A stretch of DNA of 64,000 nt, taken from the NCBI GenBank assembly GCA_949752795.1, contig OX457061.1:8119239-8183238 (forward strand), written 5' to 3'. Below the pieces are notes generated by a model that saw only the letters and a program-made list of their open reading frames with translations, had not been told where the DNA came from and searched no databases. This DNA is from Hyperoodon ampullatus. Taxonomy: Eukaryota; Chordata; Mammalia; Artiodactyla; Ziphiidae. A program made the translations under genes and the position numbers. Shown here piece by piece: positions 1 to 32,900 of this stretch (positions within the stretch are counted from its first letter, which is position 1; every line of letters starts with the position of its first letter).

Positions 1-1029
1 CATTTGAAAGTCCCTAACCCTTGATCTCTAAAGCTCTTACCACTGCCTCACTGATAGACAGGAATGAGTCTCAGACATTAAGTGACCCAGCAGGGATTTG
101 CCCCAGGCCTGGGCCTCCCCTGAGCACTTGCTCCTGACCTCGGGTGATACGGCGACCCCTCTTGATACAGCTCCTAGTCACCCTGCAACACTGCGGCCTT
201 TATTGCCCCATTTTACAGGAGGGCAAGTGGAGGCTGTGACCTGCTAAGTTCACACAGCTCAGACTGAAGCCCTCCCTGAGCTCCACGATAGGCCCCCAGG
301 CCACCCTGCCTTCCTCCCACCTCCCCCCACATTCTAGCTTGGTAACACTCTCTTCCTCTAGGTCATCAGAGAAAGATCCTGGAAGCTCTTTAGGGCCTGG
401 TTTTATAGGATCAAAGGCACTGGTGTGCTGGCGAATAATGAACAGCGGAGTGGGGGGTGGGGTGGGGTAACGTTTGTCAATATCCACGGTGTAAATGTTC
501 CCACAGGGCTGATTTCAAGCTATCAACTCAGCAGACTCAGAGTTGGGGCGGCTGCACAGTAATAAACCTTTATCTCCTATTTCCACCACACAGATATTAC
601 AGACGTAGATAACCTCAAGAGCACAGATAATACAAAAGGGAATAAAATAATTAGTGAGTAATGAGTTTCGATACTTATTAACTTTTAAATGTATATAATT
701 TATTTAATTGTAAGCTTATAAAATTTAATTTTTAATAATGGCTATGTTTAAGAGCCAACTGGAAAAACTCCTGAAAATGTATCAGTCTGCTTCTGCGAGC
801 AGGTACTAGCACCCAGTGATCATAGGGCTCAAGGGCATCCCAAAGCATCTAGCCCAGCTCATCTTCAGTATGGGAAACTGAGGCCCACAGAGGGCAGATG
901 GGGACCAGGGCCAGGGTGTGGGAGCCAGATCTCCACGCCAGGGGAGGGAGTGGGAGTGCTAGTGACCCAGGCATCCTCGTTAAAGCTGGAGGGGGTCAAA
1001 ATGGGATGAAAACATGTCCCAAACGAGTC

Positions 1030-2000
1030 CAGCCTTCTGGGAACACAGCTTGGCAGAAGCTTTCAAAACCATAACTTGTGTAACAGACTCACCTTCAGAA
1101 GTCAACCCCGTGGAGTTACTTGCCCAACTCTGTAAAGATGTGTGGTCTGTAGGTACCTGTAACAAAAACCACACAACTGGAAACCACCCAGTGTCTGCCA
1201 GCCTGGGCCCTATGAAGTGGATGACTGTGCAGTGGAACCCTACACAGCCGTTACCAAGAAAAAGCTAGCTACAGATCTACATTGCCGTGGACATATGTCT
1301 TAGACACATTGTCAGGTGTCCAAACATCAATGACTCCATTTCTGTAAGAATAAAATAGTAATAATGCACAATATGCACAAAGAAAATCCCCATGTCACTG
1401 TTCTTTAGCACTGGGTTCCTCTAGAGGATTTTCATTTTCTAAGACACACATTTTTGTCATGTTGGAATTTTTTTTTTAACTGAAGTATAGTTGATTTACA
1501 TGAACTTTTTAAAGAACAAATAGGTACAGATTTTTGAAAAGCAATTTAACCATATATTCGCTTTAGTCCACTCCTCAAACGAAACAGATAAGAGGGGGAA
1601 AAATGACCTCCCCGGCTCCTTTATTAGTATGGGCACTGTTAGCATGCTGGTGGATTGCTTACTAGTTTTTGTCTAGCTTTTTAAGGTAATTTTAATGCAG
1701 GTGGATCAAATTTGGAAATCTTGTGTACCCTTCTTATGTCCCAGAAGTTTTCTGTGTTGTCATGTGGACTCCATAACCATCCCATTGTGGTTCTAGAATA
1801 GTCTCTCCCTCAAACGTGCCATCTCATCGTTTGCCTAATGAATTCTTTATTGTTAAATACTTAGGTGGTTTCCCCTTTGGGGCCAGTTATAAATACCACT
1901 TCCATGCACGTTTTTGGTACATGCATCTTTTCCTGTATTTTGGAGTATTTCACTTGGATAGAGTCCCAGAAATGGAGCTGCAGGGGTTCGTGGCCCATGT
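1030..2000. mobile_element. old L1-derived sequence
   Basis: Diverged L1-like text in pieces: gcagtggaaccctacacagcc (1230-1250) and aactgaagtatagttgattta (1479-1498), continuing to the ggttcgtggcc region near 2000. Ends and strands are approximate. Confidence 0.5.
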
Positions 2001-3063
2001 TGGGTGGTTGGGATCAAACAGTGTCTCCTAAGTGTGGATGAGCGTTCGCTGGAGGATGGGGTCCCCTCTACTGCTGGCCACATGTGTGAGGGTCTGGGAC
2101 TCCCTGGAGAGGGGGGCAGGACATGTCCTGCTAGGGATGCAGGACACAGACCACAAATATCCATCTCTTAGAGCCTGCATTGGGGCAGCTTCCCATTTGT
2201 CCGGAGGAAAGGGAGGTTGAAGCAGGAGCCGTGTGAACCAGGAGACAGTGGGTCCCTGGGGATAGTGGGGGCATGACCTTTAAGGTTCTCACTTCAGCCA
2301 GACAGATGGTGACACTAAGACCCAGAGGGAGAGAAAGAATTGATGTCTCTCTCATGCACACAGATGGGTCAGTGATGGGCCCTCTGAGGACAGGCCTGGT
2401 CTATTTATTTGCTTGAGGACCTGACAGGGATCTGGGCAAGAGGGAGGGACCACCTCTTCTGTGTCCCCAGTGCATCAGGCAGCCCTTTGTCTCTATACCC
2501 AGGTTACAGATGAAGAAATCAAGCCTCGGGACAAGTGACAGGTCCAGGCTTCTTTTCTTCAACCCAGCTTCTTTTCTCTGCATCTTTGGTGGCCTGGGTG
2601 GGTGTGGAAGGCTTGGAGCGCTGATTGCCTTGGCTCTGGAGCAACTCCCCCTTCTAGCTCCAGCTTTGGGGCCTCAGCCCTGGAGGCTGAAGAGGACCCT
2701 CATCCAAGACTGAGCTGACTTCAATACCTGTGACGGGGTGGGGGTGAACACCAGGCGCTCCTCTAGGCTTGTTTTGTGTACCATCAGACTTAACCTTCCC
2801 AACAGCCCAATGAAGCTGACACTCCTGTTACCCCCATTTTAAAGCTGAGGAGACTGGGGCACTGGCAGGTGAAGGAATTTGCCTGAGTAACACAGCTCAG
2901 AAATGAGCAGCTGGGGCTCGGGTCCTGGACCTAACCACACACCATAGTGCCTCAGGGAAGACGATGAGACTCTCTCTGTTGCCACTCCTCTCACCCCACG
3001 CATTAGATTTCTTTCCTAGACCTGCAGTGGCCCTCCCACCTAGAGCACAACTGGATGGGTTCT

Positions 3064-3257
3064 TTTTTTTTTTAAGATTTTTTTCATGTGGACCATTTTT
3101 AAAGTCTTTATTGAATTTGTTACAATATTGCTTCTGTTTTATGTTTTGGTTTTTTGGCCACGAGGCATGTGGGACCTTAGCTCCCCGACCAGGGATCGAA
3201 CCCGCACCACCTGCATTGGAAGGCGAAGTCTTAACCGCTGGACCACCAGGGAAGTCC
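3064..3257 (-). mobile_element. CHR-type SINE, short form
   Basis: T-rich end at left; right end is the reverse complement of gacttccctggtggtccagcggttaag. Target-site duplication ctggatgggttct at 3051-3063 and 3258-3270. Confidence 0.9.
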
Positions 3258-3979
3258 CTGGATGGGTTCTGATGAGAAGATTTTCACAACAGGGTTTTAA
3301 AGGATGAATAGGAATTGAAGTCGTCAAATAAAGGAAGACTATTAGTCTGGGAAAGGGCATGGCAAGGGCAAGGAACAAGGTGTGTTTGAAGGAAACGTTC
3401 ACTTCTCCCCACTGCTGGACATAAATAACCGTGAGGGCGGTTGCCAGTTCCTCACACATCAGGATCCTCCTTGGCCCTGTGCATGTGTCAATTTTCCAAT
3501 ATTCTCACCAATTCGTTGAGGAAGGTATTTTGATTATCACCATCCCCATTCTACAGATAATAGCACTGAGGCGTGGAAAGGAAGCTGGCAAGTAGCAGAA
3601 TCAGGAACCTTCAACGTCTATCAGATCCCTGCACTTTTTAACTCCACTCCAGGTTGTGGAGTATGGCCTTAGCCCGCAGACATCGGGCAGCTAGAGACAG
3701 ACTAGGGAAAGGAGTGTTGAGGCCTCACTGGTGGCCAGGCCCAGGGGCAGTGGTTGGGCTGGACACAGGGAAATCTCTGAGGCCACGACTGGCCCCTGAA
3801 AGGAGCAAAGGGTGGCTGGGTAACTGAAGAAGAGGGAAAGCAGAAAAGATCCTTGTCAAAGAGGACTGGCCCTGGTTTCATGAAATAATCACAGCTACTG
3901 TGTCCAGAACACTTACTGGGTACCAGGCTCTGTACATGGGTTACCTCATGCAGCTGATACATAGCCTGCAAAGTGGGTG

Positions 3980-4190
3980 CTGGGCACTAAAGCTGGATTG
4001 TCTGGGTTCCAATACGGGCCCTGCCACTTAACAGCTGCGTGCCCTCAGGCAAATTCTTGTACCTCCCTAATCTTCAGTTTCCCCTTGTGTCAAATGGTTA
4101 TAACTGCACCTACCTTGTAGGGCTGCTATGAGCATCAAATGAATGAACCCACATAAAGCCACAAAACAGTACCTGGAGCCCAGTAAGCGT
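3980..4190 (+). repeat. MIR element
   Basis: Typical MIR text in order: gctgcgtgccctcaggcaaattct, cttcagtttcccc, tagggctgctatgagcatcaaatg, cctggagcccagtaagcg. Confidence 0.75.
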
Positions 4191-4690
4191 GATGGAAGCT
4201 GTTTTGCAAATGGGGGAACTGAGGCTCAGAGAAGTTAGGCTTTTGCTCAAGGTGACCAACTTTTTTTCTTTTTTTTGATTATTTATTTATTTTTGGCTGC
4301 GTTGGGTCTTCGTTGCCGTGCGTGGGCTTTTTCCTAGTTGCGGCGAGTGGGGGCTACTCTTTGTTTCGGTGCGTGGGCTTCTCATTGTGTGGCTTCTTTT
4401 TGTTGCAGAGCACAGGCTCTAGGCGTGTGGGCTTCAGTAGTTGTGGCTCGCAGGCTCTAGAGTGCAGGCTCAGCAGTTGTGGCGCACGGGCTTAGCTGCT
4501 CCACGGCCTGTGGGATCTCCCGGGACCAGGGCTCGAACCTGTGTCCCCTGCATTGGCAGGCGGATTCTTAACCACTGCGCCACCAGGGAAGCCCCAAGGT
4601 GACCAGCTTTTTTAAGAGGCAGAGCTGGGATTTCACTCAGACCATCCAGCTCCAGAGCTGGCTTTGCTTGAGCATCATCCTCTCAGCCTC
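4190..4690 (-). repeat. MIR split by a CHR SINE
   Basis: The MIR core (actgaggctcagagaagttag) before 4263 resumes at 4596 with gaccagctt...gcagagctgggatttcactcag. Confidence 0.75.
4264..4595 (-). mobile_element. CHR-type SINE, long form (~330 bp)
   Basis: Starts atttatttatttttggctgcg, ends ccaccagggaagcccc. Duplication aaggtgaccarcttttt at 4249 and 4596. It splits an older MIR. Confidence 0.92.
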
Positions 4691-5028
4691 CCAAGGTGCT
4701 GGGGGTGGCCATTTGGAAAGCCCCCAAGGTGGCTCTGTGCTTGTGGGTGGGGGAGGATAGGGAGGCGACAGAGGTGGAGAGGTGGCTCCCCAGTTGGTAG
4801 GTCTCTCACTCACCCGGTCACCCAGGGCCCCAGCGGCGCCTCGTCCAACCCAGGTCCCAGGAGCCCCAGAGTTTCCCTTGGTGCCAGGGGATTGTTTTCA
4901 GCTCTGTCTGGGCCCGCCTCTGGCTCCGGGAGACAGGCCCTGGGCGTCACACTCCCTCCTGTCTCCCCATTCTCGTCTGCGGAGTGGGGGCGGCCAGGAC
5001 TCGAAAAGGCCCCAAAATAAATGGACCT

Positions 5029-5064
5029 CTTATCTGATCTCCCAGCCTGGCCTGTTATCTGATC
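5029..5064 (+). promoter_or_regulatory. ENG: paired GATA motifs, candidate ENG intron-1 enhancer
   Basis: TTATCTGATC occurs twice, 25 bp apart (5030-5039 and 5055-5064); each contains a reverse AGATAA GATA site. ENG intron 1 is known in mouse to carry ETS/GATA-bound endothelial and haematopoietic enhancers. Linking this site to them is an inference. Confidence 0.35.
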
Positions 5065-5144
5065 ATTACATAATGGCTAGGCCTGTGGCCTCTCCCGCTG
5101 GCTGACGGCATGGAGGAGGTGGCCCCAGGCGGCCCCAGCAATCG

Positions 5145-5222
5145 GGAGGAACTGGGGTTCCTGGAAGTCTGGGGAGGGGGCAGGGAGGAACTGGGGTTCC
5201 TGGAAGTCTGGGGAGGAGGCAG
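5145..5222 (+). repeat. 39-bp tandem duplication with ETS-like cores
   Basis: Two nearly identical copies, each reading ggaggaactggggttcctgg then aagtctggggagg. Each copy has GGAA and TTCC cores. Confidence 0.9.
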
Positions 5223-5639
5223 GGTAAGTCCGAAGGATAGGAGGAAAGCGCTGCACTAATCTGCAAGCCAGACCCTGGGTCTCGTGGGGAGAGGTAGGTC
5301 CGAGCCCGGCCCGGGCAGCCGCGTGTGCTGTGAATCTGGCACATCGCCTGCCTCCGGGCCTCAGTCTCCCCATCTGTACAGGAGGACTAAGTAACAGCCA
5401 AGAAGTCTGTCTTCACTGTCAGGGACAGGGAGAGCGTGAGGGACTTGGTGGGTCCCAAGGTGGGGGGCGCTCAGCAGCAGGTGGTGCCAGCCCTTGAGTC
5501 TGCTTGAGCCTGAGACATCAGTGACCTCCCTCACAGAGGCCCCTCACCTGCAGGCCACCCTGTTCCACCACATCACCACCCCGCTAGGACAGTCAATTCT
5601 TCTCCCATGGCTGAAGTCAATCAAAGAACTGTGATAAAA

Positions 5640-5800
5640 AAGAACTGCCATACACCCTATCTCACCTCTGTGGGTTGTGTAGGTTCTATTCTTACTGTCC
5701 TTTTACTGATGAGGAAACCGAAGCCCAAAGTGAAATAGTTCGCCAAAGCAGCATCAGTTAGTAAGTGCTGGGCCTGAGATTCAAACCCAGGTCAGCCTGG
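5640..5800 (-). repeat. MIR element
   Basis: gatgaggaaaccgaagcccaaag, then agtaagtgctgggcctgagattcaaacccag, in reverse MIR order. Confidence 0.7.
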
Positions 5801-6099
5801 CTCCAGGAACCTTGCTTTTAATGCAAATGCAGGCACTCTGGAGTCCCTGGCACATAGGACAGGGCCAGGGTGAGGACTTATAAGCCAAATGTCCTTGTCC
5901 CGGACTTATCCTTCCCAAGGTGTTGCCGGCGGCTGGCCGTCTGCCGTCCTTCTCTGACCCCTGGGGGTCCTGAGCCAACGAGGTGGTGGAAGGAGGCTGG
6001 GTTAGGCCAAAGACAGCCCAATAGCCCGGGATTCAGAAGAAGCCTCCCTCCCCCGTCCTCTGAGCTGGCGTCGGCTGGACGTGCGGCCAGGCCCTCCGC

Positions 6100-6290
6100 A
6101 CCCATCTTTGATCTCCAAGAAAACAGGAAGTAAGCGCGACAAGATGGAGACACAAACTTCCAAACAGTCTCCCCTTCTCTGTCCTCCTTCCCTCCTCCGG
6201 AGCCCCCCCTTCCCCGGCACATTCCTCAGGACGAGGTGTAGGGGCCTCATTTCCTCTTCCTCCTCTGCTGGGTCAGGGTGAAATTCCATT
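6100..6290 (+). promoter_or_regulatory. ENG: ETS-motif-rich stretch, candidate enhancer
   Basis: Contains a consensus-type ACAGGAAGT (6123-6131), aacttcc, catttcctcttcc and cattcctc (TEAD-like) within 200 bp, about 0.7 kb upstream of ENG exon 2. Confidence 0.3.
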
Positions 6291-6694
6291 CCCTTCCCTC
6301 AGGACCTGCGCTTCCGGGCAGCAGGCTCTGCAGCCTACTCCGGCCGCTGCCCTCTGAACCTGGGTTCACTCTGTCCATCGGGGCCAGGAGACTCTCAGCC
6401 CTCCTTGGCCCGTTCCTCCCAGCCTCCTTGAGGCATAAGAGGGCAATTTTTGTCTCCTGATCCTTTGGAGTGGACCAGCCCAGAGGCTTGGATGTGTGCA
6501 CAGGTGGTCCTGCCACACACTTAGGGTTGCCAGATGTAGCAAATGAAAATTTAGGATGCCCAATTTAAAATTTAATTTCAGATAAACTGTGAAAAATGTT
6601 TTAGTATAAGTATATCCCACGCAATGTTTGGGATATACTTATTCTTTAAAAAATATTCGTTTTTTTATTTATTCAGATTTAACTGGGTGTCTTG

Positions 6695-6880
6695 CATTTT
6701 ATCTGTCAATCCTACATCTACTAGCCCTGTGACCTCAGGCAAGAGACTTTGCGTTTCTGAGGTTCAGTTTCTTCGTCTGTGGAATGGGTATAATGATATC
6801 CACCTTGCAGGGTAGCTCTGAAGATGCAATAAAGCCCTTCACCAGTTCCAAACACCCAGTAGGCATTTGGAAAGTGGGAG
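6695..6880 (+). repeat. MIR element
   Basis: ctgtgacctcaggcaagagactt, ggttcagtttcttcgtctg, cttgcagggtagctctgaagatgc. Confidence 0.7.
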
Positions 6881-6937
6881 CAATTGTCACCACGTTGCTC
6901 TTAACTGGCCCACTCTCTGGCTGTGCTTTCCCAACAG

Positions 6938-27990
<21,053 letters not shown>

Positions 27991-28650
27991 TGCCCAGCCC
28001 GCAGTCCTGGGGGCCACCCAGCCAGCCCTCGCCCAACAGGAGAGACTGAGCAGCCACCAGCTGGGAACCAATGGCCATGAACTTATCCTGGGACCCCAAC
28101 CCCTCCACTCGAGCAAGGATGGACAAGGTCCTCTGTGCCCGCCCCTCCTGCCTCCCTCTCCAAGGCCTGCCGCCAGTGGGGGCACCAGCTTGGAACACCT
28201 TGGGGTCCCCCCACCCCACCACGAACCTTCAAACCCAGTGGGCCTGGGGTACGGCTGCCCAGGACCACGGAGAGAGAGTCCGCTGCGCTATATGTCCACA
28301 TTGCTGTAGAAACCCAAGTCCCTGTAATTTTAACCTGGATCCAGTACTCGGTGACGTGGGCTGGGCAGGAGCTGAGAACTCCAAAACGAACTCAGCCCAG
28401 CCCACCCAGGCTGCCAGCGCCTCCTCCATGGAAACAGCCAGCCCAGAACCTGCTCCCATCGGCCTCTACATCTGGACTGGCCCAACTTTGACGGGGGAAA
28501 CAGAAGCCTAGCGGCGCCCAGCCTGGAAGTGAATGGGGGAGCCTAGCTCCTCCCTGCAACTGTCACACAGAGACCCCCCCACCGGGCAGCCAGGCCGCCT
28601 GTCCTGGGCCCACCCCTATATACTCACCACCAATAAATCAGACCATGAAA
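27991..28650 (+). other. ENG: ENG 3' untranslated region
   Basis: About 650 nt of non-coding sequence after the stop codon, GC-rich, ending at a canonical AATAAA at 28632-28637. Cleavage is expected about 15-20 nt downstream. Confidence 0.85.
28632..28637 (+). terminator. ENG: ENG polyadenylation signal AATAAA
   Basis: Perfect AATAAA hexamer about 640 nt after the ENG stop codon, followed by a GT-rich stretch (gtgctgggctgggctg). No other canonical signal lies between the stop and this site. Confidence 0.85.
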
Positions 28651-29527
28651 CCAGTGCTGGGCTGGGCTGAGAGAAGGAGAGTGGCACCTAAACTGGGGTT
28701 GGGGGGGATGACAGTTCTGGGTTCAAATCCTGGACCTGCCACTTATGGGCTGTGTGACGGTCCCATGGCTTCTTTAAGCCAGGCACAGTTCCCTTATCTG
28801 TAAAACGGGTATGAGAATTTGCGATCACAAGGTCTCTCAGCGAGGAGGTCTGCAAAGTGGTGCACGGCACGTGGTCAACGGACATCAATCCATTCTTCTC
28901 ATTTCACAGACAGGCCACCTGAGGCTCAGAGGGAGGGGGGAACTTGTCCCAGGCCACAAAGCCCAGGCTCCTACACAACCCAGTTGCTGTACCAGCTGTA
29001 GCCCCCAACCCCCTATTGTCTGCTGAGGGAGCTAGAGGTCAAGAGTCAATCAAATGTTCAGCCAATGCTTTTTTAAAAAAAAAAAAAGTTAAAGGCTTTA
29101 AATCACTCCAGCCACCCTCTGCCCCCAGGGGGCCCCAGGCAAGGACCCTCTCCTCTCCCAGAAGGCCACTGGGAGGAGGAAATCTATCAACCAGCAGCCA
29201 GTATCCGGCAGGACCCCAGGCTAGGTCAGGCAGCTTACACGATAAGCTGCGCCTGAGGCAGGAAGCAGACAGGGTGGGAGGGGAGGTGGGCTGGAGGGTC
29301 AGGTCTACTACAACAGCCAGAGAACTAGGAAGGAGAGGCCAAGGGCACCTGAGGCTCAGAGACAGATCTCAGCTTCCTGCCCCCAGCCCTCTATTTCACC
29401 GCCCAGAGCCCAAGTCTCTGGGGCCAGTCTAGACAGAATCAGGAAGGCACGAAAAGCACGTAATTTAGTTCATGGTGAAATGCAGGGCAGGTGTGGGGGA
29501 ACCCCACCTCCAACCCCACTGCCTCGG
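28651..29527. other. ENG-FPGS tail-to-tail intergenic gap
   Basis: Contains an intact-looking MIR (about 28,700-28,980), an A-rich tract (29,073-29,088) and the FPGS 3' UTR on the minus strand. No canonical FPGS AATAAA is visible. The nearest variant on the minus strand is ACTAAA at about 29,465-29,470, so the FPGS 3' end is uncertain. Confidence 0.6.
28700..28980 (+). repeat. MIR element(s)
   Basis: ttctgggttcaaatcctgg, cacttatgggctgtgtgac, ccttatctgtaaaacgggtatg; a second, reverse copy follows at cacagacaggccacctgaggctcag. Confidence 0.75.
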
Positions 29528-29913
29528 CTACTGGGACAGGGAGGGCTCCAGCAGCTTCAGCACACCGCCCACCAGGTGCAGGCTGCCTGTGACCAGCACG
29601 TGGATGGCAGCAGCCTCCTGGAGGACGATGGCCCCACTGCCTGCCACAGGGTGGGCAAAGAGGACCCGTGGGGGACTGGGTGGCTGAAAGACAGGGTCCC
29701 GGCCTTGGCTGATCCACTGCAAGGCGTGGGAGATGCAGCTGAAGACGAGGGAGCTGGTGGTGTGGGCGTGGGCTGGGCGGGGTGCCAGCAGCAGGGGTGC
29801 AGGCCCACCAGGCTCCGGGCTGGCCTGGTCCTCGTGCAGGCGGCTCCAGTGTTGCTGGTGCGCAAGGCAGCGGAGCAGCACCTGGTCCAGGGTCACTGTG
29901 AAGTTCTGTTGGT
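29528..29913 (-). CDS. FPGS: FPGS exon 15, terminal coding exon
   Basis: 386 nt including the stop, [17 protein letters not shown] to [15 protein letters not shown] and TAG (29528-29530). Lacks the human segment around DLWSAPSP, which explains most of the shorter length. Ends with the conserved [16 protein letters not shown]. Confidence 0.96.
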
Positions 29914-32900
29914 CTGCGGGGCACAGGGACGGGCGCATCAGTGAGGCAGCCGAGGGTCGGAGAGGGGGAAGCACGCTGTGAGCACCTGCGCAATGCCAGG
30001 CTTTATACAAGCATCATCTGTCCTTACAGTGGGTGCTATGAGGAAACTGGGGCTCAGGAAGTTCAGTGATTGCCCGTCGTCACAGAGCCGGTGAGAAACA
30101 GGGCCAGGCAGTTTAGCTTCAAAGCTGGGGCTTCTGCCTACCAAGCACATCTTTCTGCCCTAGCCTTATTGCCTTCATCTGTAAAACGGACAGGGTCCAT
30201 CACCAGGTGGGCATAAGTACTTCTACAAATGCAGACTCCCAGACTGTCCCCACACAGTCTGATGTGGGGCCTCGGGATCTGTATTTTTTAGATTATTTCA
30301 AAAAAACTTTTAACATGATCCACAGTAAAAAATACATTTTACAGTGGCAACCCAGTACTCCCATACATGCACATATGTGTTTGGAACAGAATCATCAAAT
30401 AATACCTACCCTTAACTTTGTGCAAGACACACTGACACTCTCTTCTCTATTCTATTTTATTTAAAATTTAAAATGCTGGTTGAGACCCACTAAACTGATT
30501 TCAAGAACCATCACTGGGTTGTAACCTGCATTTTGAAAAACAGTTTCACCAACAATTCCTTTTTCAGTATTGCAGTCACATGCAAAATTCAAAATGTACC
30601 AAAGGGTATTTATTTATACGATAAAACAAATCTAGTTCCTACCCAAGACCTTCAGTTCAAAAGCTCTCACCGTCACCAACAGAGCAATCCACCTCAGGGC
30701 CCTCCGCCCCCTGCCCACCGGAGGCACCATGCCTGTCACCTCTCACCTGCGTTGTCCGTGGATGACACCTCTGTCAGGTTAGGGCAGAAAATGGTATAGT
30801 CAAACTGGCAGGGCTAGAAGGCCAAGGGGAGAAGCTCAGTGTCAGAGCCCTGAGAGGACGCCCCCCATCCCAACTTCCACACAGCACCCCCGGAGTCCAC
30901 ATACACGTCCCCATCTCTGGAGATGCCCCCCCACCAGCTGAACTGGAGTGATGCTGCATAAACCGAGCCACAACACTTCCATGCCCCCCGTCTACCTCAA
31001 TATACCCTGCCTGGCCTGTGGCCTGGACAGCATGGCCCAACACAGATGGGGAGACAGAGGCTGGAGCAGGGGGCTGCATTTGCTTAAGGGGACCCAGCTA
31101 CTGAGCACAAAGGCTCGAGCACAAAGGATATGAAGAACAGCCTCAGCATCCTGGTCTGTGAAATGGGAAACGACCACTGGGAACCATTTCAGCCCTGACA
31201 GTCTAGGGTAGGCTCAGTTTCCTTGGGCAGAGAAGGGCCCCTCACAATATGCTTTATAGCCCAGTGACTCCTTAAACGAAACTTTAGAAGCAGGTATCCT
31301 AGTAGCAGCCCTGTTCTATGGAGAGGCAAACTGAGGCTCAGGGAAATGCCATCTCTTATCCAGGGTCATATGCTGGCAGCTAAAAGGGCCTGACAAGTGA
31401 ATCCAGAGCCTGCACCTTACACCACTTACCCGGTCCTCACTGTAATCCTGGGCTTGAGTGTGACCATGGAGGAGAATGAGGACAATGACCTGTGACTTGA
31501 CTTCCCTGTGCCCAGTGCTTTCACATTTAATCCTCAGTACAATTCAGGGGGGAGAGGAAAAATCACTCCCATTCTACAGTCGAGGAAACAGAGGCTCAGG
31601 GATGAAGGCACCGCTGCTGGGGGTCAAAGCCAGAACCAGGGCTGGGTTGCCTGCTGTCCATCCCCCAGCCAGCCCCTCACCTGCAGCAGCTTCAGCAGGG
31701 CCGCGGAATCCCGGTCCCCAGTGGAGTTGAAGAGCAAGACACGCACCTCAGACCCGCTGTGTGCGTGGGGAGGGGCGGGGGGAGGGGAGGGTCAGAGCGG
31801 CGCCTCCCACCCCTTCTCCGCGGGCCCCGCCCCATCCTTCCTCCCAAAACTTCCCGCCTCCCTACTGTGCCAGTCCGACCCCGTCCCTGCGACCCGCTCC
31901 ATCCTTCCCCGAGGCTCCGCCCCTCCCCACTGGCCCAGTCCTGCCCGGGGCCCCGCTCCATCCTTCCTCAAGGTTCCTCCCCTCTCCACTGGCTAAGTCC
32001 CGCCCCCGTCCCCGGGTCCCGCCCCATCCTTCCCCAAGGCCCCGCCCCTCCCCACTGGCCCAGTCCTGCCCGGGGCCCCGCTCCATCCTTCCTCAAGGTT
32101 CCTCCCCTCTCCACTGGCCAAGTCCCGCCCCCGTCCCCGGGTCCCGCCCCATCCTTACCCGAGGTCCCGCCCCAGCCCCGCCTCTGTCCGCAGCTCACCC
32201 GCCCGGCCTCTCGCGGCTATGCAGCGCCTGGCGGAACCAGCGCACGCAGGCCTGCATGCTGCTGGTGGTGTGCGCGCCGTCCAGGTACCAAGTGAGGGGG
32301 CCCCGCCGCAGCAACTGCGTCCGGCCCGGCCACTCCGTGTCCCGAAGCCCTGGGGGAGGGGAGCAAGGCAGTCCTCCAGCTGCAGCCGCGAGGCTGCCCT
32401 TCTACATCCTCCCACTCCAGTCCTCAACTCGCACACACTACCCGCCCGTACAGCCCCCGCTGCTGCCCGCTCTGACAGCCCAGGAGCCTCTTACTGGGCA
32501 TTAGCCACTGAGATCAGCTCTTTGGCTGCCTCATCTTGGTGGAATCATCCAGGCGGCCCTGAGAGGGGGCTGCTATCATATATCAGTCCCAAGTTTCAGG
32601 CAGAGAACCCTTAGCTCAGAGAGATTAGGTCACAGAGCAAGTGACACTTGGGGCTGGGATGTAATCCACCTAGCTCCAGGACTGTGTCATGGCCCTGACA
32701 CGGGGCCTGGCACACAGTGGGCACACTGGAACCAACTGCTGAAGGGGCTTAACAGCCACGAGGACCTACTGTGTGCTGAAGGCTTTGGGGGCAAGCAAGA
32801 AGCCTGACAATATCACCATCCTCAAGGACCTCATGGTCTTATGATGATGATGACAAGGGTGGTAGTTTGGCAGCTACCAGTGGCTGGGCACTTTATCCCA

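Larger units (their letters stand above)
1..6937 (+). other. ENG: ENG intron 1 (3' part)
   Basis: No coding exon is recognisable. It holds old L1 pieces (about 1030-2000), CHR SINEs (3064-3257 and 4264-4595), MIR copies, a GATA doublet (5029-5060), a 39-bp tandem duplication (5145-5222) and an ETS-rich stretch (6100-6290). ENG exon 1 was looked for and not found. Human intron 1 is about 11 kb, so exon 1 probably lies upstream of the window. Confidence 0.7.

Noticed and set aside
1..6937. Search for ENG exon 1 (signal peptide)
   Set aside because: No ATG with a leader resembling MDRGTLPLAVALLL and a phase-1 donor was found, and there is no CpG-rich promoter upstream of exon 2.
29440..29475. 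FPGS poly(A) signal from the ACTAAA hexamer
   Set aside because: Only a weak variant and just about 60 nt past the stop. Not called as a terminator without transcript evidence.
31761..32504. 247-codon Pro-rich frame in FPGS intron 12
   Set aside because: Antisense translation of the GC-box minisatellite; the period of the peptide follows the DNA repeat.
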